A stretch of DNA of 64,000 nt from Sva-07 sp963716095 (GCA_963716095.1 CAVQSV010000011.1:62001-126000); one strand, 5' to 3'; shown: positions 41,216 to 50,565, numbered from the stretch's first letter. Notes: generated by a model from the sequence alone, not told the origin. Translations and numbers: made by a program.

Positions 41216-42105
41216 GCCCCGAGCGCACCCGCGGCGTCGTCGAACTCGACGCCATCCGCTTGCACTACGTCGAGGCCGGCGACGGGCCGTTGGTGGTCTG
41301 CGTACACGGCTTTCCCTCGTGCTCGGCGAGCTTCCACTTCCAGGTCGACGCGTTGGCTCGCGACCATCGTGTGGTGGCGATCGACGCGCTCGGCGCCAAT
41401 CGGTCGTCGAAACCCGAGGATCTTTCCGCATACCGGGTCGAACGCCTCGTCGATCAACTCGACCGGTTCGTACTGGCGGTGGGTGGCACGGACCCGTACA
41501 GCCTCATCGGCCACGACTGGGGCGCTGCGATGGCGTGGGCCTACGCCCAGGCGCTGCCCGATCGCCTCAGCGGCTTGATCGCGATCGCCGCACCGCCGTA
41601 CAACCAACTGATCGAGCTCCTCAGGACCTCCGAAGAGCAGCGCACTCGATCCACGTACATGTGGTCGATGCGATCGGGCTCGCACCACCGATTCATGACC
41701 GGCAACGGGGGTCGCGACCTGTGGGAATACGCCTACGCCCCGTTGCGGGCACTCCCCCACGTCGGACCCGACCTCGACGAACAATTCCGCGACGCACTGG
41801 CGGTTCCTGGGGCGATCGACGCCGGCATCAACTGGTATCGCGCCAACATCCCCGACACCGATCAACTCGACGATTTCGAGGCGTGGCCGTCGCGGTGGGC
41901 GAGCACGCCGAGTCCGGTGCTGGAGATCTGGGGAGAGGACGACCGCACGTTCGTGCCGACCTTCCTCGATGGGCTGGCCAACTACGCCGATGACGTGGAG
42001 GTGTACCGGATGGCGAACACCGGGCACTGGCCGATGATCGAGCATCCCGACGAGGTCAACCAGGTCATACGGGCGTTCCTGGCACGGACGGTCACAACCA
42101 GGTGA
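41212..42105 (+). CDS. Alpha/beta hydrolase (epoxide hydrolase/dehalogenase type)
   Basis: A 297-residue hydrolase. VCVHGFPSCSASF holds the oxyanion HG, SLIGHDWGAAMAWAYA has Asp as nucleophile (G-H-D-W-G, typical of epoxide hydrolases and haloalkane dehalogenases), EIWGEDDRTFVP carries the acid and MANTGHWPMIEHPDEV the His. GTG 41212 overlaps the SDR stop. It converges with a 14-base overlap on the VOC gene. Confidence 0.9.
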   Translation: MSPERTRGVVELDAIRLHYVEAGDGPLVVCVHGFPSCSASFHFQVDALARDHRVVAIDALGANRSSKPEDLSAYRVERLVDQLDRFVLAVGGTDPYSLIGHDWGAAMAWAYAQALPDRLSGLIAIAAPPYNQLIELLRTSEEQRTRSTYMWSMRSGSHHRFMTGNGGRDLWEYAYAPLRALPHVGPDLDEQFRDALAVPGAIDAGINWYRANIPDTDQLDDFEAWPSRWASTPSPVLEIWGEDDRTFVPTFLDGLANYADDVEVYRMANTGHWPMIEHPDEVNQVIRAFLARTVTTR

Positions 42106-43036
42106 TCCGCTCCAACCGTTCGAGACGTGCATCGGATCCCTCGGGCAGTTCCAGCAGGCCGAACAGGTTGCCGTCGGGGTCGCGGGCGTAGACGCACCGG
42201 CCAGCACCGCTTCCGGTGGCTGTCGGCGCGCCGATCAGCTCGACGCCCGACTCCGCGAGGCGCACCATCTCATGGTCGAGGTCGCCGACTTCGAACACGA
42301 AACGGTGGTAGCCGACTGCGTCGAGGGATCGCACTGCGTTCGGCTCGGGGGTGGGCGGCGTGACGTACTCCCACAGTTCCAGCACCATGTTGTTGACGTT
42401 GAACCACGCCGCTCTGACGTGCACCGAGTCGAGCCCGGTGACTTCGTCGATTCGTGGGCCGGCCACCTTGTTGGCCCGCCGATACGGCTCGACTCCGAGG
42501 AGGTCGGTGTAGAACGCCACGAGGCGGTCGATGTCGGGGCTGACGAGTGCCACGTGGGCAATCCAGACCTGAGCGTCGAATCGGGGCGCGTCGAGCTGTT
42601 CGACTTCGAACATGATGCCGTCGTCGTCACGGGCATAGCCGTACCGAACCCCGTAGCCGCCGAGGTCGACGGGCGCTGCTCGGCTGACCTCGGTGGCACC
42701 GTGGCCGACGAGCGAGGCATAGAGGTTCGACTCCGCCGGCGACTGGAAACACACATGGGTGAAGCCCGGCCCCACGACGGGAACCGGCTCGGAGTGGGCG
42801 CCGGCTCCGAGCTCGGCGAGCTCCAGCCGAGCGTTCGGGCCGCGAAGGATTGCGACGTCGATGGATCTTGTCGAGTGGCCGGCGGCCAGTTGTTGCCACG
42901 GAGCATCGTCGACCGCTCGGCGCTCGGCGAGTTCGAGACCGACCGCGTCGCCGTAGAACGCGAGCGCTCGATCGAGATCGCTCACCGTGAGGCCGATGTG
43001 GTTGATCCCCAGCACCGTGCTGGTGTCGTGTGGCAT
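42092..43036 (-). CDS. Two-domain VOC (glyoxalase/dioxygenase) family protein
   Basis: A 314-residue protein with two vicinal-oxygen-chelate modules: GINHIGLTVSDLDRALAFYG plus FTHVCFQSP in the first, and WIAHVALVSPDIDRLVAFYT plus YHRFVFEVGDLDHEM and DPDGNLFGLLELPEG in the second. The His/Glu metal-ligand pattern is present. It may be an extradiol-type dioxygenase or isomerase; the substrate is unknown. ATG 43036 fits the fold better than the upstream in-frame start. Confidence 0.87.
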   Translation of the reverse strand: MPHDTSTVLGINHIGLTVSDLDRALAFYGDAVGLELAERRAVDDAPWQQLAAGHSTRSIDVAILRGPNARLELAELGAGAHSEPVPVVGPGFTHVCFQSPAESNLYASLVGHGATEVSRAAPVDLGGYGVRYGYARDDDGIMFEVEQLDAPRFDAQVWIAHVALVSPDIDRLVAFYTDLLGVEPYRRANKVAGPRIDEVTGLDSVHVRAAWFNVNNMVLELWEYVTPPTPEPNAVRSLDAVGYHRFVFEVGDLDHEMVRLAESGVELIGAPTATGSGAGRCVYARDPDGNLFGLLELPEGSDARLERLERITWL

Positions 43037-43204
43037 TGCCGAGCTCCGATCGTGTCGACCGCCCACGCCGGGATGAGCGTGCGGTCGACCACCGCCACGA
43101 TAGACAGGAGCGCGTCACCGCCGGAGCGTCGCTCTCAGCCAGCGGTGGTTTGCGGACGCCGCTACCATCGCGTCGATGACCGATGGCGGCAAGTCCCCGG
43201 GCTC

Positions 43205-43897
43205 GTGACCGAGCCGTGGAACGAGATCGCCGAGTGGTGGGTCGAGACGGTCCGAGATGATCCTCGGGATTCCACCGACCTGCTCGAACTGCTCGATGAG
43301 CTGATCGGCGGCACCGGTGGTCTGACGCTCGACCTCGGTTGCGGTGAGGGGCAAGTGATGCGCCACGTCGGAGCGCCGATCGTGGGGACCGACATCTCCG
43401 GCCGCCTCCTGACCGTGGCGGCCGACGCTGGGCCGGTTGTCCGGGCGAGTCTGCCGGGGCTGGGGTGGGTCCGACCCGACAGCTTCGATCGTGCGGTGTG
43501 CATCGGCGTGGTCGAGATGGTGGAGGACCACCGACGGCTCTTCAGCGAGGTGTCAACGGTGGTGAAACCCGGCGGCCACCTGCTGGTGGCGATGAACCAT
43601 CCGGTCTCCACCGTGCCCGACTCGGAGCCGTTGGTCGACGAGAGCGGCGCAATTCTGTGGCGTTGGGGCGACTACCTGGAGTCCGGTTCGCTGGCGCAGC
43701 ACGTCGACGGCCACGAGGTCGTCCTCTATCACCGTTCGATGGGCGCGTTGCTCGACGCGGCGGCGACCGCGGGCTGGCGGCTCGAGCAACTGATCGAACG
43801 CGGGCCGAGCGCCAGGACCGTCGCTCGCTTCCCGGAATACGAAGGCCAGGAGCAGATCCCGACCGTCCTCGGTTGCCGCTGGACTCGCGACCGCTGA
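43205..43897 (+). CDS. Class I SAM-dependent methyltransferase
   Basis: A 230-residue methyltransferase. GLTLDLGCGEGQVMRHVG is motif I, VGTDISGRLL motif post-I, FDRAVCIGVVEMVEDH the Asp-containing strand 4, and VVKPGGHLLVAMNHP motif III. GTG 43205 is the most downstream plausible start and begins the family-like EPWNEIAEWW. Substrate unknown; no operon partner. Confidence 0.85.
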   Translation: MTEPWNEIAEWWVETVRDDPRDSTDLLELLDELIGGTGGLTLDLGCGEGQVMRHVGAPIVGTDISGRLLTVAADAGPVVRASLPGLGWVRPDSFDRAVCIGVVEMVEDHRRLFSEVSTVVKPGGHLLVAMNHPVSTVPDSEPLVDESGAILWRWGDYLESGSLAQHVDGHEVVLYHRSMGALLDAAATAGWRLEQLIERGPSARTVARFPEYEGQEQIPTVLGCRWTRDR

Positions 43898-44003
43898 CGC
43901 GAGCCGTCAGCCGAGACGTCGACCCCGGGGTCGTTCCCCAGTGCGTGGCCCCCTGCCGAGAAGCCAGTAGAGCGGCGCCCGTCGGGGCTACGGTCGGATG
44001 TCG

Positions 44004-44972
44004 ATGAGCGACATGGGTTCATTCCCTCCTCCCAGCTTTCCGCCGCCCTCGGGGCCGCCGAGCGCCGGCGAGCCGGCCGCCGACGGTGCCGGGCCCGTCT
44101 GGTGGAAGCGATGGTGGGCAATCGCTGGCGCAATCGTGCTCGTCGTCGTCGGTGTCGGGGCGGTCGCAACCCTCGCCGGAGGAGACGACGACTCGGCGTC
44201 CACTGGAACCGTGCCGCTCGTGACCACCGGGGCGACGACGACGACCGCAACGACATCGCCGACCGATACGAATCCGTCGACGACTGCCGCAACGCCGGCG
44301 ACGCAGGCTCCAACGACAACCGATACACCGGCGACCACCAATGCCCCAGCAACCAGCGAGGCACCGGAGACCACGGTCGTCGAGGTCACGGATCCTCGAT
44401 GCGGATACCGGGGCGTCGATGACTTCGGGGACATGCAGGTGGAGGTCGAGTTCGCGAACCCGCTCGGTCCCGTCCCGGCCGTCGAGATCTCATTCGCGCT
44501 GCTCGACGGAGCGGGCACTCGCTTCCACACCGATTCTGGTTCGTTCGACCTGCCGCAGGTGGCGGAGGTCATCCGTGCCGAGGTCGACACGATCACCGAA
44601 CTCCCCGCTGACGTCGACGGTGCAGATGTCGCCTGTGAGGTGCTCGAGATCGATGAGGGGTTCGGTTTCGACGACGTGCAGCCGCCACCCGACTCGAGTG
44701 CCTGCGAAGTCGACGGCATCGATGACTTCGGTGACATTCAGATCACGCTGGCGACGACGAGTCCGTTCGACTCCACCGAGAACCTGCGAATTCACTATGC
44801 GTTGCGAGGCGACGGTGGGGCGAGATTCGCCGACTCGTCGACCTCCGTCGAGCTCGTTGCTCCTGGCGAATCGGTCCGCGTGTCCGAGGACACGGTGACG
44901 GAGCCAGCAGACTGGGTGACCCCCGACGAGATCTCATGCGAGATCCTCGGCGTGCGGGCATCCGAGTTCTGA
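44004..44972 (+). CDS. Membrane-anchored protein with Thr-rich stalk and duplicated beta domain
   Basis: About 322 residues: a Pro-rich cytoplasmic start, one membrane helix (AIAGAIVLVVVGVGAVATLA), a long Thr/Ala/Pro stalk, then two similar beta-rich domains starting CGYRGVDDFGDMQVEVEF and CEVDGIDDFGDIQITLAT. Each has a Cys pair, so disulfides outside the cell are likely. ATG 43998 is an alternative start. No named family; it looks like an exposed surface protein specific to this lineage. Confidence 0.75.
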   Translation: MSDMGSFPPPSFPPPSGPPSAGEPAADGAGPVWWKRWWAIAGAIVLVVVGVGAVATLAGGDDDSASTGTVPLVTTGATTTTATTSPTDTNPSTTAATPATQAPTTTDTPATTNAPATSEAPETTVVEVTDPRCGYRGVDDFGDMQVEVEFANPLGPVPAVEISFALLDGAGTRFHTDSGSFDLPQVAEVIRAEVDTITELPADVDGADVACEVLEIDEGFGFDDVQPPPDSSACEVDGIDDFGDIQITLATTSPFDSTENLRIHYALRGDGGARFADSSTSVELVAPGESVRVSEDTVTEPADWVTPDEISCEILGVRASEF

Positions 44973-45128
44973 GCGGAACGCCGACCGCTGTTGAGTGGCG
45001 GAAACCCCCGGGCAGTCCTCCGCCAGAGCCCACGCATTCGAAAGGAAGCAGCGGACGACGGCTGATCGTGTCGCCGTGGGCGAGCGGCCGAGGGGACGAC
45101 GGGACGACCATTCTGGGAGCCTGAGACG

Positions 45129-45296
45129 ATGAGGACGTTCCCTGCGTATCACGTGCTCGCCAAGCCGACGGGGCCGATCTGCACCCTCGACTGCGAGTAC
45201 TGCTTCTTCTTGTCCAAGGAGATGCTCGATCCGGGCGACCGGTTCCGGATGGCCGACGCGACGAGGGTGAAGCTGTCGATCAACCCAGCGGTATGA
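45129..45296 (+). pseudogene. Truncated anaerobic sulfatase-maturase (radical SAM) remnant
   Basis: A 55-codon frame reading MRTFPAYHVLAKPTGPIC, then TLDCEYCFFLSKEMLDPGDR and FRMADATRVKLSINPAV. This is the N-terminus of an anaerobic sulfatase-maturating enzyme, with the radical-SAM cysteines in C-x3-C-x2-C (ICTLDCEYC), cut off after about 45 family residues where the intact enzyme has about 370-400. No sulfatase or downstream remainder is present in any frame. It is therefore a gene fragment left by deletion or recombination. Confidence 0.8.
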
Positions 45297-45347
45297 GCCC
45301 ATCGGTCACGGTGATGTCCGTCAGATCCAGCTGATTCCACTCATACT

Positions 45348-45386
45348 TCTTGACTCGGCAGACTCGGGTCTCCGGGTGAGTCAAGA
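45348..45386. repeat. 9-bp perfect inverted repeat downstream of the radical-SAM remnant
   Basis: TCTTGACTC at 45348-45356 and GAGTCAAGA at 45378-45386, separated by 21 bases. It could be a terminator-like hairpin, an operator or a leftover of the event that truncated the neighbouring gene. The rest of 44973-45472 holds nothing else recognisable. Confidence 0.45.
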
Positions 45387-45472
45387 GATCATGAGACCGT
45401 CGGCACGGGCGCGCGCTGTGTGTCGTTCGGGGCGGCCGTGGCGCTCGGTCGACCGCAACCTAGGGTTCGAAC

Positions 45473-45961
45473 GTGACAGAGACCGAGGGGACACCGTTGG
45501 GCCGAGTGGACATGGCGGCAGCACACGGCTACTGGCGGTCCTTCAAGCAGATGCATGGCCTGGACGACTCGCTCGAGTTCGCCGATGCCTTCCAGTTCGG
45601 CGACAGTTTCGAGCTCGCGAACGAACTCGCCGACCTCGTCGTGAACGGCCCCAAGCGGGCCACGTGCGGCACCATCGCCGAGCTCGAAGCGGCCAACGAA
45701 GCGGTGCCTGCAGTTGGCGACTACTGGGTTGCGTGCGATGGGTCGGGTCGCCCGGCCGCGATCATCCGAACGACCGACGTGCGAGTTGGCCCACTGTCGT
45801 CAGTTGACGATCGGTTCGCCTGGGACGAAGGCGAGGGCGACCGCACCCGCGCCCACTGGCTCGATGCGCATACCCGTTGCTTCACACGGGCGCTCGCCGC
45901 GATGGGCCAAGAGATGCACCCTGACATCGAGGTCGTCTTCGAGCGCTTCGAGGTCGTGTAG
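45473..45961 (+). CDS. ASCH domain protein
   Basis: A 162-residue ASCH/PUA-like protein: FQFGDSFELANELADLVVNG, PKRATCGTIAELEAANEAVP and VGDYWVACDGSGRPAAIIRT match the family's RNA/nucleotide-binding cleft with the characteristic K-R-A-T. Some relatives are amidohydrolases of N4-acetylcytidine, others of unknown role. GTG 45473 begins the frame next to the previous gene remnant. Confidence 0.9.
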   Translation: MTETEGTPLGRVDMAAAHGYWRSFKQMHGLDDSLEFADAFQFGDSFELANELADLVVNGPKRATCGTIAELEAANEAVPAVGDYWVACDGSGRPAAIIRTTDVRVGPLSSVDDRFAWDEGEGDRTRAHWLDAHTRCFTRALAAMGQEMHPDIEVVFERFEVV

Positions 45962-46066
45962 CGCCCGAGGCGCTCGATGACTCATCTCACACGTGGACGG
46001 TCGGTGCGGAGTATCGGGACGATGCAGTTCTGGATGCCGTAGAGCGAACCAACCGAGGCTGAGGAA

Positions 46067-47141
46067 TCAGGGGGCTATCACTGCACAGGTCACGTACACC
46101 GTGACGTTCACCGAAGCTGGAGTGCTCGCACCGGTTGGAATCGTGAGGTCGATGGCCCACTGTTGTCCGGATGGGTAGCTGGTCCAAATACTGACGGGGT
46201 ACGAACCGGCCCCTGGCCAAGACCAGCCGCCTGCGATCGGCGTCTCTCCAGAAGGACAATTCGGACTGAATGCGGTAGCTGGACTGTCGCTCGACGCCAT
46301 GGCTTGCGTCTGCTGAAGTGTGCGGAGTGCGGACTCACCCTTCTCGCCGGGATCGCCCTTCGGCCCCTGTGCCCCGGGGTCGCCCTTCGCTCCCGGTGCT
46401 CCATCGTCACCGTCAGCGCCTGGGGCGCCGTCTGCGCCTGGTTCTCGCCCTGCGGTCCCGGTGCACCGTCAGCACCTGGCGCACCGTCCACTCCTGGTTC
46501 GCCCTGCGGTCCTGGCGCACCGTCAGCGCCTGGCGCACCGTCCGCGCCGGCGGTCCAACGGGTCCAACGGGTCCGGCGGGTCCAACGGGTCCAACGGGTC
46601 CGGCGGGTCCAACGGGGCCGGGGGCCCCTTCGCCTTCGAACATGTAGCCGACGACATCGACCAGCACGTGGGTGGTCGGCCCGCTCACGCCGTACGCGTC
46701 GAAGGTGATCTCGATTTGCGCCTTGTTTCTGCCCGAGGTGGGCAGCCCGACCTGCACGGAGTTGGAAACGATGTCGCCTGCCACGAAGTTCATCGACGAC
46801 GTCGAAGGGGTCCCGGTCGCATCGCCGGGACGCACGGACAAGAACCCGTTGGCGGTTGGGGCCACGACGGTCACGTTCAGCAATGCGCCTGTGAGGTCCG
46901 AGTTCGTGACTCGCAGCTTGCGTGGGACGCCGGACTGGAATTGGCCGGTCAGTCCGATGTTGTTGCGCGTGTCGAGGATGCGAATCGGGTCGATCGTCAC
47001 CACCGACGACGGCGGACCCTCCGCAGCGTTGACAGTGATGAGCCCGCCCGCTCCCAGCGTGACCGCAACGGCCGCGCCGATCGCCGCCCACCTCGAACGC
47101 CACAACCGCGGCCGACCGTCATTTTCACGAAACCTGTTCAT
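46067..47141 (-). CDS. Collagen-like surface protein (Gly-X-Y repeats), two frameshifts
   Basis: Exported protein in three frames. It starts MNRFRENDGRPRLWRSRWAA followed by a signal-anchor (IGAAVAVTLGAGGLITVNA). An Acidimicrobiia-type surface beta domain follows (RILDTRNNIGLTGQFQSGVP to THVLVDVVGYMFE). Then Gly-X-Y collagen repeats: GPVGPAGPVGPVGPAG, then GADGAPGADGAPGPQGEPG, then GAPGAKGDPGAQGPKGDPGE in the third frame. The C-terminal domain (SPNCPSGETPIAGGWSWPG to VTCAVIAP) ends at 46067. The breaks lie near 46555 and 46440, inside the repeats, where slippage or assembly error is easy. The product is probably an extracellular trimeric fibre. Confidence 0.75.
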
Positions 47142-47289
47142 GTGACCCTTCCCTCCAGATGTGGGGCTTGCAGCACTCCACCTTCTCACATGTGCCAGAT
47201 TTCTTGGAACACGAAGGGCCGGAGGTCGCCACCGACGGCGCCGACCAACTCACCACTCACGACGAGGACGAATTCCCACACCGGGCGCC

Positions 47290-47440
47290 GCACCGTCGCC
47301 CCAACCGACGCAGTACATGCACTGTGCGCCGCTCGAAGACTCGCTGGATCAAACCGGTCGCCGCCGTGCGCCATCGGTGTCACGTGATCGACCGCCGCCT
47401 GATTTCTTGTGACCCATTTGTGATCCAAACGCGAACCAGG
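47290..47440 (-). pseudogene. HNH endonuclease C-terminal remnant
   Basis: A short minus-strand frame reads AAVDHVTPMAHGGDRFDPAS LRAAHSACTASVGA, the second half of an HNH domain (D-H-V-x-P, G-G, L-x-x-A-H-x-x-C). The first half with its Cys pair is absent; the frame is interrupted upstream by tRNA-Pro. It looks like a leftover of an inserted or deleted HNH gene beside the tRNA. The rest of 47142-47476 has no other recognisable gene. Confidence 0.5.
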
Positions 47441-47476
47441 GGCATCTCGTTCACGAGAAACCCCTGGTAGATCCGT

Positions 47477-47550
47477 CGGGCTGGGGAGATTCGAACTCCC
47501 GACCTCTTGTCCCCCAGACAAGCGCGCTAACCAAGCTGCGCCACAGCCCG
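47477..47550 (-). tRNA. tRNA-Pro (anticodon GGG)
   Basis: A 74-base cloverleaf on the minus strand. The 7-bp acceptor stem is perfect (CGGGCTG with CAGCCCG, C1:G72 as usual for Pro). The anticodon arm is CTTGT-CTGGGGG-ACAAG giving anticodon GGG, and the T arm is GGGAG-TTCGAAT-CTCCC. CCA is not encoded. No attachment-site duplication is apparent within the window. Confidence 0.95.
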
Positions 47551-47642
47551 TGTGCATGTGGAGCGCAGACTCTATCGACGCAGAGCACCGATGCCTTCGC
47601 CATCCCGCGAACTCTGTGACACCCCCTGGTCATGATGGAACC

Positions 47643-48867
47643 ATGTCGATGAGCCGACTGGTCGAGCAGCTCGAGCGGACCGAACCGTCCACGCTCGATG
47701 CCGCCGGGGTGGCCCTGCGACTACGCGACCTGCGCCGGATTCGAGGCTTCCTCGCCGAGACGGAACACGCCATCGCCCGTCGGGCCAACGAGCTTGCGGC
47801 GTCCGGATCCGGAGCGCCGGCAGACGCGGCCATCAGCGCCGGCGGTGTCTGCTCTCCGAGAGAAGCCGCTCGAACCGCTCGACGGGCCGAAACCCTCGGC
47901 TCCCTGCCGTCGATGTCGAAGCAGCTCGGCGCTGGCCGCATCGGAAACGAACACGCCGACAGCGTCGCCGCTGCCGCACACACGATGAACGACGCCGAGC
48001 GAACCGAGCTGCTCTCCTACGACGACGAGCTGGCCCAGCAGGCTGCCTCGACCACGCCTGGCCAGTTCAAGAGGTATGTCGCCCGACTCGTCGATCAACT
48101 CGCAGCAGACCGAGGGCTCGAACGAGCGGCCCGCCAACGAGAATCTGTCAGCCTCGCCAAGGGCATCAACGACGCCACGGGGATGTACTGGCTCCGGGCC
48201 GAACTCGACCCCGAGCGTGGCGCACGCCTCTTCCGCGCCATCGATGCCGAGACTCGGACGCTGGCGGCTGATGCCGCCAACTCCGAAGCACTCGCGTCAA
48301 CAACTCGCTGCGCACGCCCTGGTCGACCTCGCCACCTCGACCAGTCGGCAGCGTCGACCCGGGCGGGTCGAATTGCTGGCACTCGTCGACCTCGAGACGG
48401 TCACCACCGGACTCCACGAGGCGTCGATCTGCGAACTCGACGACGGAACCGTCCTCCCCGTCGAGACACTGCGCCGGCTCGCCTGCGATGCCCACATCAT
48501 CCCGGTCGTACTCGACGGTGCTGGTGTCCCGCTCGACCTGGGCCGCAGTCGGCGGTTGGCCAGCAACGACCAGCGCCGGGCGCTCCGATCGATGTACCGC
48601 ACCTGCGGCATCGGCGAGTGCGACGTGCCGTTCGACCAGTGCGAGATCCACCACATCGCCGAATGGACCGCCGATCAGGGCGAGACCGACCTCGACTCGC
48701 TCATCCCCGGATGCGCACGGCATCACCACCTGGTCCACGAGGGAGGCTGGGTACTCGACCTCGACCCGCACACGCGAGAACTCACCATCACGCTGCCGGA
48801 CGGCACCGTGCACAGCCGAAGTCGACCCCAACCCGTGGCGGCAACGACCGCCGGGCGAGCGGCATGA
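47643..48867 (+). CDS. DUF222/HNH endonuclease-domain protein (one frameshift)
   Basis: Protein of the actinobacterial DUF222 (13E12-repeat-like) family with a C-terminal HNH domain. The N-part is helical (MSMSRLVEQLERTEPSTLDA, GFLAETEHAIARRANELAAS). The C-part has CGIGECDVPFDQCEIHHIAE and LDSLIPGCARHHHLVHEGGW with the HNH Cys and His ligands. The two parts are in different frames; one base change near 48285-48295 joins AANSEA with SRQQLAAHALVDLA. The family is abundant in actinobacteria and often linked to mobile regions; a nuclease role is likely but untested. ATG 47643 is the start. Confidence 0.82.
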
Positions 48868-48902
48868 ACCCGAACGCACCCGAACTGCTCCGGGGCGCCC
48901 AG

Positions 48903-49106
48903 TCAGGTGAAGATCTCGACGACCCGCCAACCGAGATACATCACGAGGGCCACGACCATCAGCTTGAAATGCCAGGGCGCCTTCTCGTCGTCACGCCCAT
49001 CGGCCGTGCCCGGCTCCTCGACGACACGCCCACAACTCGGGCAGGTGCCGTCGTCGTTCATCGCGTTCGGCGTCCAGTACTTGGCGCACTCCTCACACCA
49101 GGGCAT
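48903..49106 (-). CDS. Small zinc-ribbon membrane protein
   Basis: A 67-residue protein: MPWCEECAKYWTPNAMNDDG followed by TCPSCGRVVEE forms a C-x2-C...C-x2-C zinc ribbon, and a single C-terminal membrane helix (LMVVALVMYLGWRVVEIF) anchors it. ATG 49106 has GGGAG six bases upstream. It follows der by 31 bases on the same strand. Function unknown. Confidence 0.8.
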   Translation of the reverse strand: MPWCEECAKYWTPNAMNDDGTCPSCGRVVEEPGTADGRDDEKAPWHFKLMVVALVMYLGWRVVEIFT

Positions 49107-49137
49107 CGCAGCTCCCACTCATCGACTCGACCCTGAA

Positions 49138-50565
49138 CTACTGGCGCTTGCGGACACGAATCTTGATCGCCGTTGCACCGAGCCCGAACTCCTCACGGAT
49201 CGTGCGCTCGATGTACCGCAGGTAGTGCTGTGGCACCTCACGGTTGACGAACAACGTGAACGTCGGCGGATCGATCGCGCCCTGCACGGCATACAGGATC
49301 TTGGCGCCGCCGCCGATCGGCTGACGCTGCTGCGCTGCCGCGATCACCTTGTTGACGTCGCGGGTCGGAACACGCGTGTGGTACTGCCCGATCGCTTCCT
49401 GCAACCTCGGACGCAGCTTGTCGACGTTCTTGCCCGACAGCGCCGAAATCTTCAGCACCGAACTGTCGGCGACGAACCCGAGCATCCGCGCCACCTCCGC
49501 CTGAATCTCGAGGCGGGCCTCGGTGCCCACGAGATCCCACTTGTTGAGGATCAGCACGATCGGACAGCCGGCGGCGTCGACGCGTTCGGCAAGTCGCTGA
49601 TCCTGCGCGGTGACACCGACGGTCGCATCGATCACGAGCAACGCAACGTCGGCGTCGTCGATCGACCGCAGCGCACGAACGAACGAGTAGTACTCGGCCG
49701 AATCGTCGATGCGACCCTTGCGACGCATCCCGGCGGTATCGATGAACACGATCGGCCCGTCGTCGGTGTCGACCATCGTGTCGATCGAGTCTCTGGTGGT
49801 GCCGGCCATGTCGTGCACCACCGAACGGTCCGCCCCGACCAGCCGGTTGAACAGCGTGCTCTTGCCCACGTTCGGGCGGCCGACGATGGCGACACGGGGG
49901 ACCTTGGCATCCGCCTCAGCCGCCGCTGCGGCGTCGTCGTCATCGAGCGGCTTCCACGGATCGATCGGCTTGTGGGCCGGCTTGCGGAGCTCCTCGGGGA
50001 ATCGGTCGAGCACCACGTCGAGCAGGTCGCCGGCACGTCGACCGTGCAGCGCGCTGACCGGCACCGGCTCACCCATCCCGAGGCTCATGAACTCCCACAT
50101 CTCGGCTTCGCGACGCTCGTTGTCGGACTTGTTCGCGACAACGACGACTTCGGTCTTCGAACGCCGAATCCAGTTCGCGATCTGCTGGTCGTCGTCGGTC
50201 AAGCCGACCGACGCGTCGACCACGAACAGCACCACGTCGGCTTCCTTCACCGCAGCCTCGACCTGTCGACTCACCTTGGCGTCGAGCACGTCACCGCCGG
50301 GCATCCATCCGCCGGTGTCCACCACGCGGAACGGCACATCGAGCCATTCGGCTTCGAGGACCTTGCGGTCGCGGGTGATTCCAGGCCGATCCTCGACGAT
50401 CGCCTGCTGGCTGCCGACGATCCGGTTGAAGAGGGTGCTCTTGCCCACATTGGGGCGCCCGATGATCACGACGGTGGCGAGCTCATCGCCCTCCTCGGCG
50501 TCGGCTGCTCCCCCGGTAGCGGCTGTATCGGGCTCGTCCGGTGTGGTGTCGTCGATGTCGGTCAC
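49138..50565 (-). CDS. der: Ribosome-biogenesis GTPase Der (EngA)
   Basis: Tandem-GTPase of 475 residues required for 50S assembly. The first G domain has VVIIGRPNVGKSTLFNRIVG, DTGGW and NKSD; the second has VAIVGRPNVGKSTLFNRLVG, DTAGM and NKWD; the KH-like C-domain ends ATAIKIRVRKRQ. The N-terminus bears an acidic extension (TPDEPDTAATGGAADAEEGD). GTG 50565 overlaps the stop of the DUF512 gene (GTGA), so the two are coupled, an arrangement seen in many bacteria. Confidence 0.97.
   Translation of the reverse strand: MTDIDDTTPDEPDTAATGGAADAEEGDELATVVIIGRPNVGKSTLFNRIVGSQQAIVEDRPGITRDRKVLEAEWLDVPFRVVDTGGWMPGGDVLDAKVSRQVEAAVKEADVVLFVVDASVGLTDDDQQIANWIRRSKTEVVVVANKSDNERREAEMWEFMSLGMGEPVPVSALHGRRAGDLLDVVLDRFPEELRKPAHKPIDPWKPLDDDDAAAAAEADAKVPRVAIVGRPNVGKSTLFNRLVGADRSVVHDMAGTTRDSIDTMVDTDDGPIVFIDTAGMRRKGRIDDSAEYYSFVRALRSIDDADVALLVIDATVGVTAQDQRLAERVDAAGCPIVLILNKWDLVGTEARLEIQAEVARMLGFVADSSVLKISALSGKNVDKLRPRLQEAIGQYHTRVPTRDVNKVIAAAQQRQPIGGGAKILYAVQGAIDPPTFTLFVNREVPQHYLRYIERTIREEFGLGATAIKIRVRKRQ

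Noticed and set aside
47451..47633. Short frame reading SLVSALVWGTRGREFESPQP
   Set aside because: A well-known translation artefact of a tRNA gene; the region is tRNA-Pro.
44973..48900. Possible integrative element around tRNA-Pro
   Set aside because: No integrase, transposase or attachment-site duplication is visible; only fragments and an HNH gene support turnover.
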